DNA of 51,077 nt from a bacterium (GTDB taxonomy: Bacteria > Caldisericota > Caldisericia > UBA6126): the NCBI GenBank assembly GCA_021372585.1, contig JAJFUD010000010.1:1-51077 (forward strand), written 5' to 3'. Each line of letters opens with the position of its first letter. The first letter of the stretch is position 1. Made by a program: the position numbers and the translations under genes. A model generated the notes under the pieces. That model did no database searches, was not told the DNA's origin, and saw nothing but the letters and a program-made list of their open reading frames with translations. This document shows, piece by piece, positions 33,811 through 43,372 of the stretch.

Positions 33811-34583
33811 AGTAGATTCCAATCTAATTCACTACCGTCAAAAACGGGACCATCTGAGCAAACGCTTTTCATCCCGTCAGATGTAGAGATGCTGCAGCCT
33901 TTACAAAATCCTAATCCGCAAGCCATCATCATCTCAAGTGAGACAAAGTGAATTCTATTCTCCTTCGTGAAATACCTGCTAAAGGCTCTCATCATTGGCA
34001 ATGGGCCACAGACGAAGGCGGTATCAAAATCAATTTTCGGCAATGTTTGATAATACTGGAAGAGATTGCTGTTAGTTTGAGAGGCAGATTGATCAGCATG
34101 AAAATAATATTGAAGCACATCTAAATAGCCCGGTAATTCTATTTTATCCTCCTCAAAGGAGGTGCCATGAAGCAGAGTGATGGATAGTTTTGGATAGAGT
34201 GGAAGGTAATGGGATATATAGTAATAAATGGGAGCCAACCCTACCCCTCCGGCAATCAGAAGGATCTTGTTATCTGCGGTTGGAGGGAGAAACGGCTTTC
34301 CCAATGGGGATAACATTGTGATTTTATCTCCCGGTTGTAAATGGGATAGGTTATTGGTGCCCTTTCCTTTGTTTTGAATTAAAAAATACCAATCCTGATG
34401 CCTGATCATAAAGGGACTAAACGGGCGGTTCAGATATACGGGGTGGTTACCTTGGCATTGCAGCTCTACAAATTGACCGGGTTTGATCTCCATAGAATGA
34501 TCCGGAAACGCCACCATCAGCTCGAATATATTTGGCGTGAGCCATCGATTATTTTTTACTGTGCCAATAACGGGGTGCTTCAT
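33807..34583 (-). CDS. pyrK: Dihydroorotate dehydrogenase electron-transfer subunit
   Basis: FAD/[2Fe-2S] subunit that lets the PyrD enzyme use NAD+. The flavin domain contains NRPFSPFMI and LLIAGGVGLAPIYYY; the NAD region has FVCGPLPMMRAF. The C-terminal cluster ligands are in MACGLGFCKGCS and SVCSDGPVF, all four present. 258 residues. It overlaps the pyrC end by 35 nt. Confidence 0.95.
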   Translation of the reverse strand: MKHPVIGTVKNNRWLTPNIFELMVAFPDHSMEIKPGQFVELQCQGNHPVYLNRPFSPFMIRHQDWYFLIQNKGKGTNNLSHLQPGDKITMLSPLGKPFLPPTADNKILLIAGGVGLAPIYYYISHYLPLYPKLSITLLHGTSFEEDKIELPGYLDVLQYYFHADQSASQTNSNLFQYYQTLPKIDFDTAFVCGPLPMMRAFSRYFTKENRIHFVSLEMMMACGLGFCKGCSISTSDGMKSVCSDGPVFDGSELDWNLL

Positions 34584-35841
34584 ATACGACCTTTCCTTGA
34601 AATAGAGTCATCGCCGGAAAACCGGAGAGTTTTTTCCCGATAAAAGGAGAATTATTGCTTTTTGACTGGAACATGTTGCTACTGATTATCTGCTCTTCTA
34701 ATGCAATCAGGGTAATATTGGCGGGATTTCCTATCTTGATAGAACCTTCCTCTGATAAACCTAAAATTTGTGCAGGATTGGAAGTAAACCATGGAATGAT
34801 GGTCTCAAAAGGAATTCTCTTCTCAAGAACCAATGCGGTGTAAACCGCTGCAAAAGCTGTTTCCAACCCGATAATGCCAAAAGGGGCTTCCAAAAAAGAC
34901 TGTTGCTTTTCTATCTGGGAATGCGGGGCATGATCAGTGGCCACCACCTGAATCGTGCCATCTAATAATCCTTGGATTAATGTTTCTCTGTCAACTTCTG
35001 CCCGAATGGGTGGTTTCATTTTGTAATTGGAATCTGTCAAGGAGATAGTTTCATCTGAGAAAAACAGGTGGTGGGGAGTCACATCTGCCGAATAAGGGTA
35101 TTGAAGGTTTTTGCTTGTTTTCAGCATCTCAACAGACGCTTGAGAAGAGATATGGGTGAAGTGTAGCGGATATCCTATCTCTTTAGCGATTAATAAGTCT
35201 CTCATAATGGGGACAGATTCTGATAAAGAGGAGATAGTAGGATACCCTGATCCTGCCGCTTTCATTCCATCATGGATTACCCCATTTTGACTGATATTGG
35301 CATCTTCTTCATGTAAGATTAAAACCGCTCCGATTGATTTAGCAATCTTTAGGGCTTCTTTCAGGAGCGCTGAGGAAGCAACTCCTTTTCCGTCATCTGA
35401 ATATACCGGAAGATTTGAATGTAAAAGCAAGGGAGAGAGTTTTTTCCCTTCAAGCTGGTCTGTGATCGTGCCTGCCTGAGTGACTGATATGATCGCTTCT
35501 TTCTTGATGATTTGTTGGATTTTGGTGTAGATTTCTTTGGTTGACACCGGTGGTTTGGTGTTTCCCATCGCGACGATATGGGTATAACCGCCTTTTGCGG
35601 CAGCCAAAGTACCGGAATGGATGGTTTCTTTATGAGTTTCTCCCGGTTCTCGCAGGTGTGTATGTAAGTCGATTAAACCGGGCAGGACATAATAACCCGA
35701 TGCATCAATCGTTTCTGTGCCAAGGATTTGAAGATTCTCGCTAATCTCCTGGACAACACCATTATCAATGAATAAAGAGTTTCGATGGAATGATTTTTTA
35801 TCAGAATCATATAGGAATCCATGTTCTATTATTATGCTCAT
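34549..35841 (-). CDS. pyrC: Dihydroorotase
   Basis: Zinc amidohydrolase forming dihydroorotate from carbamoyl-aspartate. Class I type, 430 residues: metal site DLHTHLREPG (58-67), histidines in VLILHEEDAN and LHFTHIS, and the Asp in VVATDHAPHS. First gene of pyrC-K-D-F-E-thyX. The leader is only about 4 nt by the best promoter and lacks a Shine-Dalgarno, so no PyrR-type attenuator can be present. pyrA and pyrB are not in this window. Confidence 0.95.
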   Translation of the reverse strand: MSIIIEHGFLYDSDKKSFHRNSLFIDNGVVQEISENLQILGTETIDASGYYVLPGLIDLHTHLREPGETHKETIHSGTLAAAKGGYTHIVAMGNTKPPVSTKEIYTKIQQIIKKEAIISVTQAGTITDQLEGKKLSPLLLHSNLPVYSDDGKGVASSALLKEALKIAKSIGAVLILHEEDANISQNGVIHDGMKAAGSGYPTISSLSESVPIMRDLLIAKEIGYPLHFTHISSQASVEMLKTSKNLQYPYSADVTPHHLFFSDETISLTDSNYKMKPPIRAEVDRETLIQGLLDGTIQVVATDHAPHSQIEKQQSFLEAPFGIIGLETAFAAVYTALVLEKRIPFETIIPWFTSNPAQILGLSEEGSIKIGNPANITLIALEEQIISSNMFQSKSNNSPFIGKKLSGFPAMTLFQGKVVYEAPRYWHSKK

Positions 35842-35852
35842 CTAAAACAGAT

Positions 35853-35880
35853 ATTTTACTGATTATTAGTGCAAAATCAA
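35853..35880 (-). promoter_or_regulatory. Promoter of the pyr operon
   Basis: On the minus strand TTGATT (35875-35880), 16 nt, TAAAAT (35853-35858), ending 11 nt before the pyrC ATG. This leaves almost no leader RNA. Confidence 0.4.
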
Positions 35881-35889
35881 TAAAACTGT

Positions 35890-36300
35890 CTATTCTTTGA
35901 TGTCAGTAAATTCTATCTGAAAAGCCGATATCCGATAATTTCCTTCCCCGGCTTCCAAAATACCGGTGACAATCACGTTTTTTCCGACTGAGCTCTGTGG
36001 AACATCAAAATTCTGAGGTTTTAAATTCACATACATTTCATTTCCTGCCTCATCCTGAATATAAAACCAGCATCCGACTGAGCAGATAGTAGTAATTTTT
36101 CCTGTTACACTTACAAAAGAACCTGCATATTGGTCTGCACTTTCAATTACTTCCTGAATGCTGACATTGGCAACAATTGAAGGATCAAATTCACTGTCAC
36201 CTCTATAAATTCGTTGAAGTGTCTCCTGCGGTTTTGCACAAGCCTGGATTAACAATACAACGATAAAAAACGATAGAAGAGTTAGTAGCGTTTTTTTCAT
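35890..36300 (-). CDS. Lipoprotein with OB-fold (DUF4920/tRNA_anti-like)
   Basis: 136 residues. The N-terminus MKKTLLTLLSFFIVVLLIQAC is a lipoprotein signal ending at Cys21, although the Gln two before it is not classic lipobox. The mature part is an OB-fold: SFVSVTGKITTICSVGCWFY (60-79), IQDEAGNEMYVNL, then VIVTGILEAGEGNYRISAF. This resembles DUF4920-type small periplasmic or surface proteins of unknown function; the two cysteines around residues 72 and 76 may bind metal. GGAGATTAAAAA precedes ATG 36300. It lies 70 nt downstream of feoB with its own promoter. Confidence 0.75.
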   Translation of the reverse strand: MKKTLLTLLSFFIVVLLIQACAKPQETLQRIYRGDSEFDPSIVANVSIQEVIESADQYAGSFVSVTGKITTICSVGCWFYIQDEAGNEMYVNLKPQNFDVPQSSVGKNVIVTGILEAGEGNYRISAFQIEFTDIKE

Positions 36301-36331
36301 TTTTTAATCTCCTTCAATTATCATGCTTAAG

Positions 36332-36359
36332 TAAATATGACAATTTTGCATTCGTTCAA
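36332..36359 (-). promoter_or_regulatory. Promoter of the lipoprotein gene
   Basis: On the minus strand TTGAAC (36354-36359), 16 nt, TATTTA (36332-36337), about 30 nt before the start codon, in the gap after feoB. Confidence 0.4.
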
Positions 36360-36370
36360 TAAATAATCTT

Positions 36371-38350
36371 TTAAACCAGGAAATGAATTGCCCAGGCAAA
36401 AATCCAAGCGACAGAAGAACTCCATATAACCGAGAAAAGAGCCCAATTCAAGGAATGACTCTCATTTTTGATACTGGCAACGGTTGCCAAGCAGGGTGTA
36501 TAGAGCAGTTGGAATATAAGGAAAGCCAACAAGGTCCCTCTGGAGAAAAAAGCGAACAAGCCGGTCATATTACCGGCAGATTGATTAAACAAGATAGAAA
36601 CTGTAGATAGTATTAGTTCTTTAGCGACAAAACCACTGATCAGACTGACTGTGAGCCGCCAATCAAATCCTAAGGGAGAGAAGACCGGTGCCACCCATTT
36701 ACCCAAGGTTCCTAAAGCACTGGTGCTTCCGCCAAAATCTGAGGGGTTTGGGAAGTACGACAGGAACCAGATAAGCACTGAGACAAGGAAAATGATGGTT
36801 CCGGCTTTCACGAGAAACTGCTTGGTTTTTTGTATGGCACTCTTCAGGTTATTTTTAAAATAAGGCCATCGATAAGGGGGTAGTTCCATAATTAGCTCCC
36901 CGGGTGGCGAGTGAATCAGAGTTTTTTCCAGAATGAAGGCAGTCAGGACAGAGATCAGGATTCCCAACAGGTACAGAATAAACATCCATAATCCTGCAGA
37001 CCGGGGGAACAACAGACCACACATCGCCAACAATACCGGTAGCCTTCCGGAGCAGGGAATAAAGGACACCATCATCATCGTCTTGATTTTTTCTTGTTCA
37101 GTTTCCATGGTTCTGCATGCCATAACAGCCGGAACGTTGCACCCAAAACCAAGAATTAAAGGAATGAAAGATTTTCCATGCAAACCCAACTTATGCATAA
37201 ATCGATCCATCACATAGGCAGCACGGGATAAATATCCTATATCTTCCAACCAGGAAAGAAATAAAAACGAACTAAAAATGAAGGGAAGAAGTAGAATGAT
37301 ATTGCCTACGCCCTGTAAAAGCGCCCGGGATAAGAACGATTGCCATAAAGGAGATTGAAGGTGAAGAATGCCACGATTGATGGCAGAAAGAAGAATTTCC
37401 AAGTACCCTTTCAGAAAACCTCCGGTGAAATAAATAGCCTGGAAAAGCAAAAACATCACCACTGCAAAAATAACTACCCCTATCCAAGGGTGGAGAATCC
37501 AGTTCTCAAACCGGTTCATCTTTTGATCTAACGATTGAGCTATCGGTTTTTCTCTGGTGTATTTGGTAATTTGGGTTTCAATGGATTTCGTCCAAGTATA
37601 AATAGTTTGGTAAAGGTATTCTGAAAGCTTTTGGTGATGAGTTTGCTCCCAATTGACTATGCTTTTTTTTAGTTCTGTGATCTCGGAAGTAGTCAAACTG
37701 TGCTGTTTCTGGTCCAATAAATCAGGTGACAACAGTAGTTGGAAGGCTTGAAAATCAAGAGTGGAGTCTTTCTTATCCTTTCCAATTCGGTTTCGAATCT
37801 GTGAAAACAACGGATGGATAAGGTTGAATTCCGGATTGAGCAACGGATGGTTAGGTTGAGTGCTTACAGTGTCCAGGACGAACATGTCAGTAAGACGGGT
37901 TAACCCTTTGCCTGTCCTGGCAACAATCTGTGCTACGGGGGAGTGAGTAATAGAACTTAGTTTCTCGGTATCTACCATCACTCCTTTTTGCTCCACTTCA
38001 TCCATCATGTTCAGAGCAATGATCATTGGTTTTCCCAATAACCACAATTGAAAAGTCAGAAAAAGCTGTCTTTCCAGGTGATTGGCATCCAGTACATTGA
38101 TTATTCTAATGTCATTGTGTTCTAAAAGGTAATCCCGTGTTACCTTCTCTTCCATTGTGAATGGACTCAGGCTGTACACACCAGGTAAGTCGATGATAGT
38201 ATAGGTTTCGTTGTGTATTCTGCATTTTCCTTCTTTAATCTCTACCGTGACACCGGGCCAGTTGCCAACTTCTTGGCTGGCACCGGTTAGCAGGTTAAAT
38301 AAGGATGTTTTTCCGCTATTCGGTTGGCCTAATAAAACAATTTTTTTCAT
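36371..38350 (-). CDS. feoB: Ferrous iron transport protein B
   Basis: Inner-membrane Fe(II) transporter with a cytosolic N-terminal G domain, 659 residues. G motifs: GQPNSGKTS (G1, 7-15), a T in GVTVEIKEG (G2), DLPGVYSL (G3) and NMMDE (G4). Two Gate domains follow in the membrane part (PFIFSSFLFLSWLEDIGYLS, GFGCNVPAVMACRTM and a repeated segment ending in IWSSSVAWIFAWAI). Its ATG overlaps the stop of the upstream regulator (ATGA), so iron control and uptake are cotranslated. Confidence 0.95.
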   Translation of the reverse strand: MKKIVLLGQPNSGKTSLFNLLTGASQEVGNWPGVTVEIKEGKCRIHNETYTIIDLPGVYSLSPFTMEEKVTRDYLLEHNDIRIINVLDANHLERQLFLTFQLWLLGKPMIIALNMMDEVEQKGVMVDTEKLSSITHSPVAQIVARTGKGLTRLTDMFVLDTVSTQPNHPLLNPEFNLIHPLFSQIRNRIGKDKKDSTLDFQAFQLLLSPDLLDQKQHSLTTSEITELKKSIVNWEQTHHQKLSEYLYQTIYTWTKSIETQITKYTREKPIAQSLDQKMNRFENWILHPWIGVVIFAVVMFLLFQAIYFTGGFLKGYLEILLSAINRGILHLQSPLWQSFLSRALLQGVGNIILLLPFIFSSFLFLSWLEDIGYLSRAAYVMDRFMHKLGLHGKSFIPLILGFGCNVPAVMACRTMETEQEKIKTMMMVSFIPCSGRLPVLLAMCGLLFPRSAGLWMFILYLLGILISVLTAFILEKTLIHSPPGELIMELPPYRWPYFKNNLKSAIQKTKQFLVKAGTIIFLVSVLIWFLSYFPNPSDFGGSTSALGTLGKWVAPVFSPLGFDWRLTVSLISGFVAKELILSTVSILFNQSAGNMTGLFAFFSRGTLLAFLIFQLLYTPCLATVASIKNESHSLNWALFSVIWSSSVAWIFAWAIHFLV

Positions 38351-39009
38351 TCTGAAAGCGTTTCAACAGGTTTTATAAGAATTTTCTCACCGATGCCTCT
38401 TCCAATCGCAATTTGATAACCTTTCACCAGTATTAAATAAGGGCAATTTGAGATATTACGGACCATCTCAATCGTCTCATTCACCAGAAAACCATATTCC
38501 TGTAAGCGCTTTTTTATGCATTCTCCCCCGTGAATACAAAGAACAATCCCTTTCTCTCCTTTTGCCAGACGGGAGAGAGGGATGGCTGATGCGGCATTTT
38601 CGCATGACATTTCTTCCTGCAGATAAGATTTAGAGCAGTCATCCTGTTCCAGTTTTGACATAAATTCCTGGATATGCTCTAATGACTCCTGGCTGATGAT
38701 ATGTTCGATCAGACAAGCGTCCTTTTCTGCATTCACCTCGGATACTCCCAATCCGTTCACTAAAAAGGATTTCAGGACATGGTGTTTATCGGCAATCATT
38801 TTCGCTTGTTCCAATCCTTTTTGGGTAAGCTCAATCTTACTGTACGGCAAGTGTTTGATGAATTCTAGTTTGACTAATTCTTTGATCGCTTGGTTCACAG
38901 AAGGTTGGCTTACGCCCATTTCCAGAGCGATGTCTTTTACCCGTATCTCAGCCAGGTTTAAACGCAAACCGTAAATCTTTTCGAGATAATCTTCCAAACT
39001 TTTGGTCAT
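38347..39009 (-). CDS. DtxR-family metal repressor fused to a FeoA domain
   Basis: 220 residues. The N-terminal winged helix (VKDIALEMGVSQPSVNQAIK) and dimerisation domain carry likely metal ligands: Asp of LEDYLEKIYG, His of DKHHVLKSF, and Cys/Glu/His of DACLIEH. The Cys is as in DtxR/IdeR, while the Asp near the N-terminus is as in MntR. Residues about 145-215 form an SH3-like FeoA domain (IPLSRLAKGEKGIV, AIGRGIGEKILIKP). It probably represses feoB and may also bind FeoB. ATG 39009 follows GAGGAGACA; ATG 39030 has no such site. Confidence 0.9.
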   Translation of the reverse strand: MTKSLEDYLEKIYGLRLNLAEIRVKDIALEMGVSQPSVNQAIKELVKLEFIKHLPYSKIELTQKGLEQAKMIADKHHVLKSFLVNGLGVSEVNAEKDACLIEHIISQESLEHIQEFMSKLEQDDCSKSYLQEEMSCENAASAIPLSRLAKGEKGIVLCIHGGECIKKRLQEYGFLVNETIEMVRNISNCPYLILVKGYQIAIGRGIGEKILIKPVETLSE

Positions 39010-39020
39010 TGTCTCCTCAT

Positions 39021-39034
39021 TTAGTTTCAACTAA
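39021..39034. promoter_or_regulatory. Palindrome upstream of dtxR-feoAB, candidate operator
   Basis: TTAGTTTCAACTAA, a perfect 6-bp inverted repeat around a 2-bp centre, ending 11 bp before the repressor start codon, with more TTAG/CTAA elements nearby (39045-39050, 39086-39093). DtxR-family operators are AT-rich palindromes built on TTAG-like half-sites, so autoregulation is plausible. Confidence 0.4.
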
Positions 39035-39145
39035 TTTTATTTCTACCTAAATATATGGTTTTCTTGAAAAAAGATTTCATTTTTTTAGTTTAGTATAAAA
39101 TTTGATTTATCTTGATTTCTCTGGTCAAGAGCAGACATCGATAGC

Positions 39146-39173
39146 TTGACACCTTTTGAAGTCAATCTACAAT
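39146..39173 (+). promoter_or_regulatory. Leaderless promoter of hisS
   Basis: TTGACA (39146-39151), 16 nt, TACAAT (39168-39173). The -10 ends 6 nt before ATG 39180, so transcription should begin at or within a base or two of the start codon. No Shine-Dalgarno is present. Confidence 0.6.
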
Positions 39174-39179
39174 GGTTTC

Positions 39180-40451
39180 ATGAAATATACAAGATTAATT
39201 GGGACAAAAGATATTTTACCGGGGGAGACCTTTCCTTGGGTTGCATTACAAAATATTTTGCGTGATGTCTCTGCCAGGTTTGGATACCATGAAATCATCA
39301 CCCCTTTGATTGAAACCACCAATTTGTTTATCCATTCAGTCGGAGACGTGACTGATATCGTGTCAAAAGAAATGTACAGCTTCAAAGATAAAAGCGAGCG
39401 CGATATCACATTGAAACCGGAAGGTACTTCTTCGGTGGTACGGGCTTATCTGGAAAACCATCTGACTGACCTTAGCAAGCCGGTGAAATTATACTATATT
39501 GATCGGTTTTTTCGGTATGAAAAACCTCAAAAGGGGCGATACCGGGAATTTTATCAATACGGGGCTGAGTGTTTTGGAAGCGATTCTCCCGCAGTTGACG
39601 CAGAGGTGATCCAATTAGCGTTTCATCTCCTCCTATCGATGGGTATGAAAGACCTGATTCTGCAATTGAATTCTATTGGTTGTCCCTCCTGCCGCCCCCG
39701 GTACCGTGAACAATTGGTTGCTTTTTTAAAGCTTCATGAGAACGAATTATGCAGTGAATGTAAACTGAGAGCGGCGACAAATCCATTGCGCGTGCTGGAT
39801 TGTAAAAAAGAATCCTGCCAGGCTGTATTGGCTGGTGTCCCCATTACAACGAACCATTTATGTCGTGATTGTGCCCAACATTTCAATACTTTACAAGAGC
39901 TGTTGACTGCTTTAGGTCTTCCGTTTCAATGTAATTCCAGATTAGTTCGGGGTTTTGACTATTATAACCGGACGGTTTTTGAAATTTCAAGTATCTTTCT
40001 TGGCTCTCAGAGTGCTTTGTTAGGGGGAGGCCGGTATGATGATCTGGTCGAGATGCTCGGAGGTTCTCCTACTCCGGCTGTAGGTTTTGCGATGGGGTTA
40101 GAGAGAGCAATGATGATTATTCAGGAATCGAATTCGATGGCTTTTGTCGAACCATCCACTACCTTATGGATCGCTAATTTCGGGGGCATTACTCTGACCG
40201 AATCACTCTCTATTGCGAATCAAATTCGTCAAGCCGGGATCAGGGTGGAAGTAGACCTTGAGGGCAAAGGGATTAAAAAATCCCTGGAATCTGCTTTAAA
40301 GAGAGGGATACCTTATCTGCTCATCATCGGAGAAGATGAATTGAAAAACCGGCTCTTTACTTTAAAAGATCTTCAGAAAAAGGACCAACAATCTCTGACG
40401 CTACAGGAAATTATTGGTACCATACAGAATAGTCAGATGAACTCTCTTTGA
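39180..40451 (+). CDS. hisS: Histidyl-tRNA synthetase
   Basis: Class II synthetase, 423 residues. Motif 1 region EIITPLIETTNLF, motif 2 DRFFRYEKPQKGRYREFYQ, the histidine-specific LVRGFDYYNRTVFEI and motif 3 GFAMGLERAMMI are all present, followed by the anticodon-binding domain. A CPSC...CSEC...C..C...C..C set (roughly 176-238) could bind zinc in the insertion domain. ATG 39180 fits both the family N-terminus (TRLIGTKDILP) and the -10 spacing. aspS follows 42 nt downstream. Confidence 0.95.
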   Translation: MKYTRLIGTKDILPGETFPWVALQNILRDVSARFGYHEIITPLIETTNLFIHSVGDVTDIVSKEMYSFKDKSERDITLKPEGTSSVVRAYLENHLTDLSKPVKLYYIDRFFRYEKPQKGRYREFYQYGAECFGSDSPAVDAEVIQLAFHLLLSMGMKDLILQLNSIGCPSCRPRYREQLVAFLKLHENELCSECKLRAATNPLRVLDCKKESCQAVLAGVPITTNHLCRDCAQHFNTLQELLTALGLPFQCNSRLVRGFDYYNRTVFEISSIFLGSQSALLGGGRYDDLVEMLGGSPTPAVGFAMGLERAMMIIQESNSMAFVEPSTTLWIANFGGITLTESLSIANQIRQAGIRVEVDLEGKGIKKSLESALKRGIPYLLIIGEDELKNRLFTLKDLQKKDQQSLTLQEIIGTIQNSQMNSL

Positions 40452-40493
40452 CCGATAGCGTTTACATAGAAGCCATATACCAGGAGGAAGATA

Positions 40494-42257
40494 ATGTACA
40501 GAACGTGGTATTGTACCGAAGTACAAATGGAACAAGTCAACCAATCTGTTGTACTCTCAGGCTGGATCGAGAGAATACGTGAGATCGGAGGATTGGCATT
40601 CATTCTGCTTCGTGACCATACCGGCGTCATCCAGATTGTCATTCAACAAAATAATCCTTGTATGTCTCAGATTAAAAACTTGCATCATGAAGATGTGATT
40701 AAAATAACCGGAACAGTTCGGGCAAGAGAATCCGAATTAGTGAACCCTGCCTTAAAAACCGGGACATTGGAAGTGGTATTACAGGAATTGGAAGTATTGA
40801 ACCCCTGTGCTGCACTTCCTTTTCAACCGTTTCAATCTCAGAACGTGGATGAAAACTTGCGGTTAAAATACCGGTATCTGGACACAAGAAATTCTCAGGT
40901 GATCGAGCGTTTTAAAACGAAACATCAAATAATGCAGACAACCCGAAACTTTTTTTCTAACCATCAGTTTATGGAAATTGAGACCCCGTATTTAGGGAGA
41001 AGCACCCCGGAAGGAGCGAGAGATTTCATCGTCCCTTCCAGAATATTACCTGGAAAATTCTATGCATTAACCCAATCTCCTCAATTATTCAAGCAATTGC
41101 TAATGATCGGAGGAATCAACCGGTATTTTCAGATTTGCCGGTGTTTTAGAGATGAAGATTTTCGTTTAGACAGGCAGCCGGAGTTTTCTCAGATCGATTT
41201 TGAGCTTTCATTTACGACCGAGCAAGAGATACGCTTCCTGATTGAAGGATTAATGAAAGAAATCTTTACCGCATTAGATCTACCTGAACTTTCTACTCCT
41301 TTCTTTACTATGACACACCAGGAGGCAATTTCTCGATATGGTACCGATAAGCCTGATTTGAGATACGATTTATCTTTTGTTTCGCTAAATGAGCTTCTCC
41401 GGGATTCCCCGCAGGAATTTGTTCAACAAAATATGGCTGATGGAAAAGAGTGGGTTGGATTTCGTTTGCCAGGAGAGCTAGTATCACTTTCCCGAAAAGA
41501 TATCGATAAGATAATGGGAGATTTCCCTTCAGGTGGTGATAAATTATATATACTGAAATACAGGGAAGATGGATTAAATGCAAATTTTTTGGGTGATCAG
41601 GAGAAAGAAGCTTTACAGGAAAAATTGGCATTGTTTCCAAATGATTGGTTGGTGCTTTGTATTGGTCAGCAGAGATCAGTGTTAAAATTGCTGGGTTCTT
41701 TGCGTTCTCATTTTGGAAAAACGTATATCCTTCCTCATGCAAAACCCTCTTTTCAATTTGCCTGGATTGTCAATTTTCCTCTTTTTACCTGGAACGAAGA
41801 ACTCTCAAAACTAGATTCGGAACATCATCCGTTTACCCTGCCAAGGATTGCCAATGAGGAGGAATTGAATCAGTTGGATCCATTAACTATCGGCAGCCAT
41901 GCATTTGATCTGGTATTGAACGGTTTCGAGCTTGGTTCCGGCGGTTTAAGAATCTATAAGCCATCCATGCAGAGAGAAGTATTTCGAAAAGTCGGTTTAT
42001 CGGATGCAAAGATAGAACAGGATTTTGGGTTTTTACTGGAAGCATTAAGCCTGGGAGCACCACCTGAGGGAGGTTTTGCCATCGGATTGGACCGCTTGGT
42101 GATGTTGATCTCAGACAGCTCTTCTCTCCGTGAGGTGATTGCATTCCCAAAAAATACCAAAGGCGTTTCTCCTTTAACCGGTGAGCCGTCAGCTCTTTCT
42201 TCCAAACAACTGGATGATTTATCTCTTCATGTAATAAGTGAAGCTAAGATTGAATAA
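40494..42257 (+). CDS. aspS: Aspartyl-tRNA synthetase (bacterial type)
   Basis: Charges tRNA-Asp; 587 residues. An N-terminal OB anticodon-binding domain is followed by motif 2 (FRDEDFRLDRQPEFSQIDFE), the bacterial GAD insertion (about 290-400, rather diverged) and motif 3 (GGFAIGLDRLVMLISD). Whether it is discriminating or also charges tRNA-Asn cannot be settled here; no gatCAB genes are in view. AGGAGGAAGATA precedes its ATG. It forms an operon with hisS. Confidence 0.95.
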   Translation: MYRTWYCTEVQMEQVNQSVVLSGWIERIREIGGLAFILLRDHTGVIQIVIQQNNPCMSQIKNLHHEDVIKITGTVRARESELVNPALKTGTLEVVLQELEVLNPCAALPFQPFQSQNVDENLRLKYRYLDTRNSQVIERFKTKHQIMQTTRNFFSNHQFMEIETPYLGRSTPEGARDFIVPSRILPGKFYALTQSPQLFKQLLMIGGINRYFQICRCFRDEDFRLDRQPEFSQIDFELSFTTEQEIRFLIEGLMKEIFTALDLPELSTPFFTMTHQEAISRYGTDKPDLRYDLSFVSLNELLRDSPQEFVQQNMADGKEWVGFRLPGELVSLSRKDIDKIMGDFPSGGDKLYILKYREDGLNANFLGDQEKEALQEKLALFPNDWLVLCIGQQRSVLKLLGSLRSHFGKTYILPHAKPSFQFAWIVNFPLFTWNEELSKLDSEHHPFTLPRIANEEELNQLDPLTIGSHAFDLVLNGFELGSGGLRIYKPSMQREVFRKVGLSDAKIEQDFGFLLEALSLGAPPEGGFAIGLDRLVMLISDSSSLREVIAFPKNTKGVSPLTGEPSALSSKQLDDLSLHVISEAKIE

Positions 42258-42280
42258 GGGGGAGTATTTTTACCCTTTAA

Positions 42281-42308
42281 TTGACATATAGTCTATATTA
42301 GCTATATA
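42281..42308 (+). promoter_or_regulatory. Promoter of oppD-oppF-divIVA-lspA-rluD
   Basis: TTGACA (42281-42286), 16 nt, TATATA (42303-42308). It gives a leader of about 50 nt ending in GAGGGGG before the oppD ATG. Confidence 0.55.
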
Positions 42309-42365
42309 TATTTACTAGTTTGTTTTGTGTTGATTTTGGTTTTTTGAAAGAGGGGGTTGTGTAGT

Positions 42366-43370
42366 ATGCCTTTACTCGAAGTGAAAAATTTGCATACTTA
42401 TTTTTACACTATGGATGGATTGACAAAATCCGTCGAAGGTGTCAGTTTTTCTATTGAAAAAGGGGAGACGTTAGGATTGGTTGGTGAGTCCGGATGCGGA
42501 AAATCTGTTACTTCCCTTTCTATCATGCAATTAGTCGCCAGACCACCAGGAAAAATCGAACAAGGGCAGATTATCTTTAAAGGGGAAGATTTGCTCAAGA
42601 AAAACTCCGAAGAGATGAGAAAGATTCGAGGAGAACAGATCTCCATGATTTTTCAGGAACCAATGACTTCTCTCAATCCAGTGTTTACGGTTGGAAACCA
42701 AGTGGCTGAAGTTCTCACCAGCCATTATAATATCTCAAAAACAGAAGCAAAGCAGAAAGTTATCGATGTTTTCTCCCTGGTTGGCATCCCTGATCCGGAG
42801 AGACGTTTTAGTAACTATCCTCATCAAATGTCAGGCGGAATGCGTCAACGTGTCATGATCGCTATGGCTTTAGCTTGCGACCCTGATTTATTAATTGCAG
42901 ATGAACCGACCACCGCCTTGGATGTAACCATCCAGGCGCAAATACTTGAATTAATGCGTGATATCAAGAAAAGAACCAATATGTCAATTATCTTGATCAC
43001 TCATAATTTAGCGGTTGTAGCCGAAATGGCAGATAAAGTCGCGGTCATGTATTACGGTCGCATTGTTGAATATACCACCATAAAAGAAATTTTCTCTCAT
43101 CCTATGCACCCATATACTTACGGATTGCTTCACTCGATTCCTCGTGTTGACCAACCGCGAACCAAAGAACCTTTACCAGCCATTCGCGGTGTGGTTCCGA
43201 ATCCTTATATTGCTCCAACAGGATGCAAGTTTCATCCAAGGTGCAATTTTGCAAAAGATAAATGCAGATCCATAGAACCCGATTATGTTGAAAGTTCACC
43301 TACTCATGCCGTTCGATGTTGGTTTCCACTTGAAAAACAAGAACAATCATATGCCAGCAGAGGAGCTTAG
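42366..43370 (+). CDS. oppD: Oligopeptide ABC transporter ATP-binding protein
   Basis: Cytosolic ATPase of an oligopeptide/dipeptide (Opp/Dpp) importer, 334 residues. Walker [12 protein letters not shown], signature MSGGMRQRV, Walker [14 protein letters not shown] and the H-loop ITHNLAVV are present. The C-terminal oligopeptide extension carries cysteines in [15 protein letters not shown], typical of OppD/F Fe-S or zinc-like tails. ATG 42366 follows GAGGGGG; TTG 42357 is less likely. The permease and binding-protein genes are not in this window. Confidence 0.93.
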   Translation: MPLLEVKNLHTYFYTMDGLTKSVEGVSFSIEKGETLGLVGESGCGKSVTSLSIMQLVARPPGKIEQGQIIFKGEDLLKKNSEEMRKIRGEQISMIFQEPMTSLNPVFTVGNQVAEVLTSHYNISKTEAKQKVIDVFSLVGIPDPERRFSNYPHQMSGGMRQRVMIAMALACDPDLLIADEPTTALDVTIQAQILELMRDIKKRTNMSIILITHNLAVVAEMADKVAVMYYGRIVEYTTIKEIFSHPMHPYTYGLLHSIPRVDQPRTKEPLPAIRGVVPNPYIAPTGCKFHPRCNFAKDKCRSIEPDYVESSPTHAVRCWFPLEKQEQSYASRGA

Positions 43371-43372
43371 TC

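Noticed and set aside
35842-35889. PyrR-type attenuator upstream of the pyrimidine operon
   Set aside because: The gap is under 50 nt and the best promoter leaves a leader of only about 4 nt.
39031-39179. T-box leader for hisS
   Set aside because: The promoter places the start site at the ATG, and no specifier loop or T-box sequence was found in the intergenic region.
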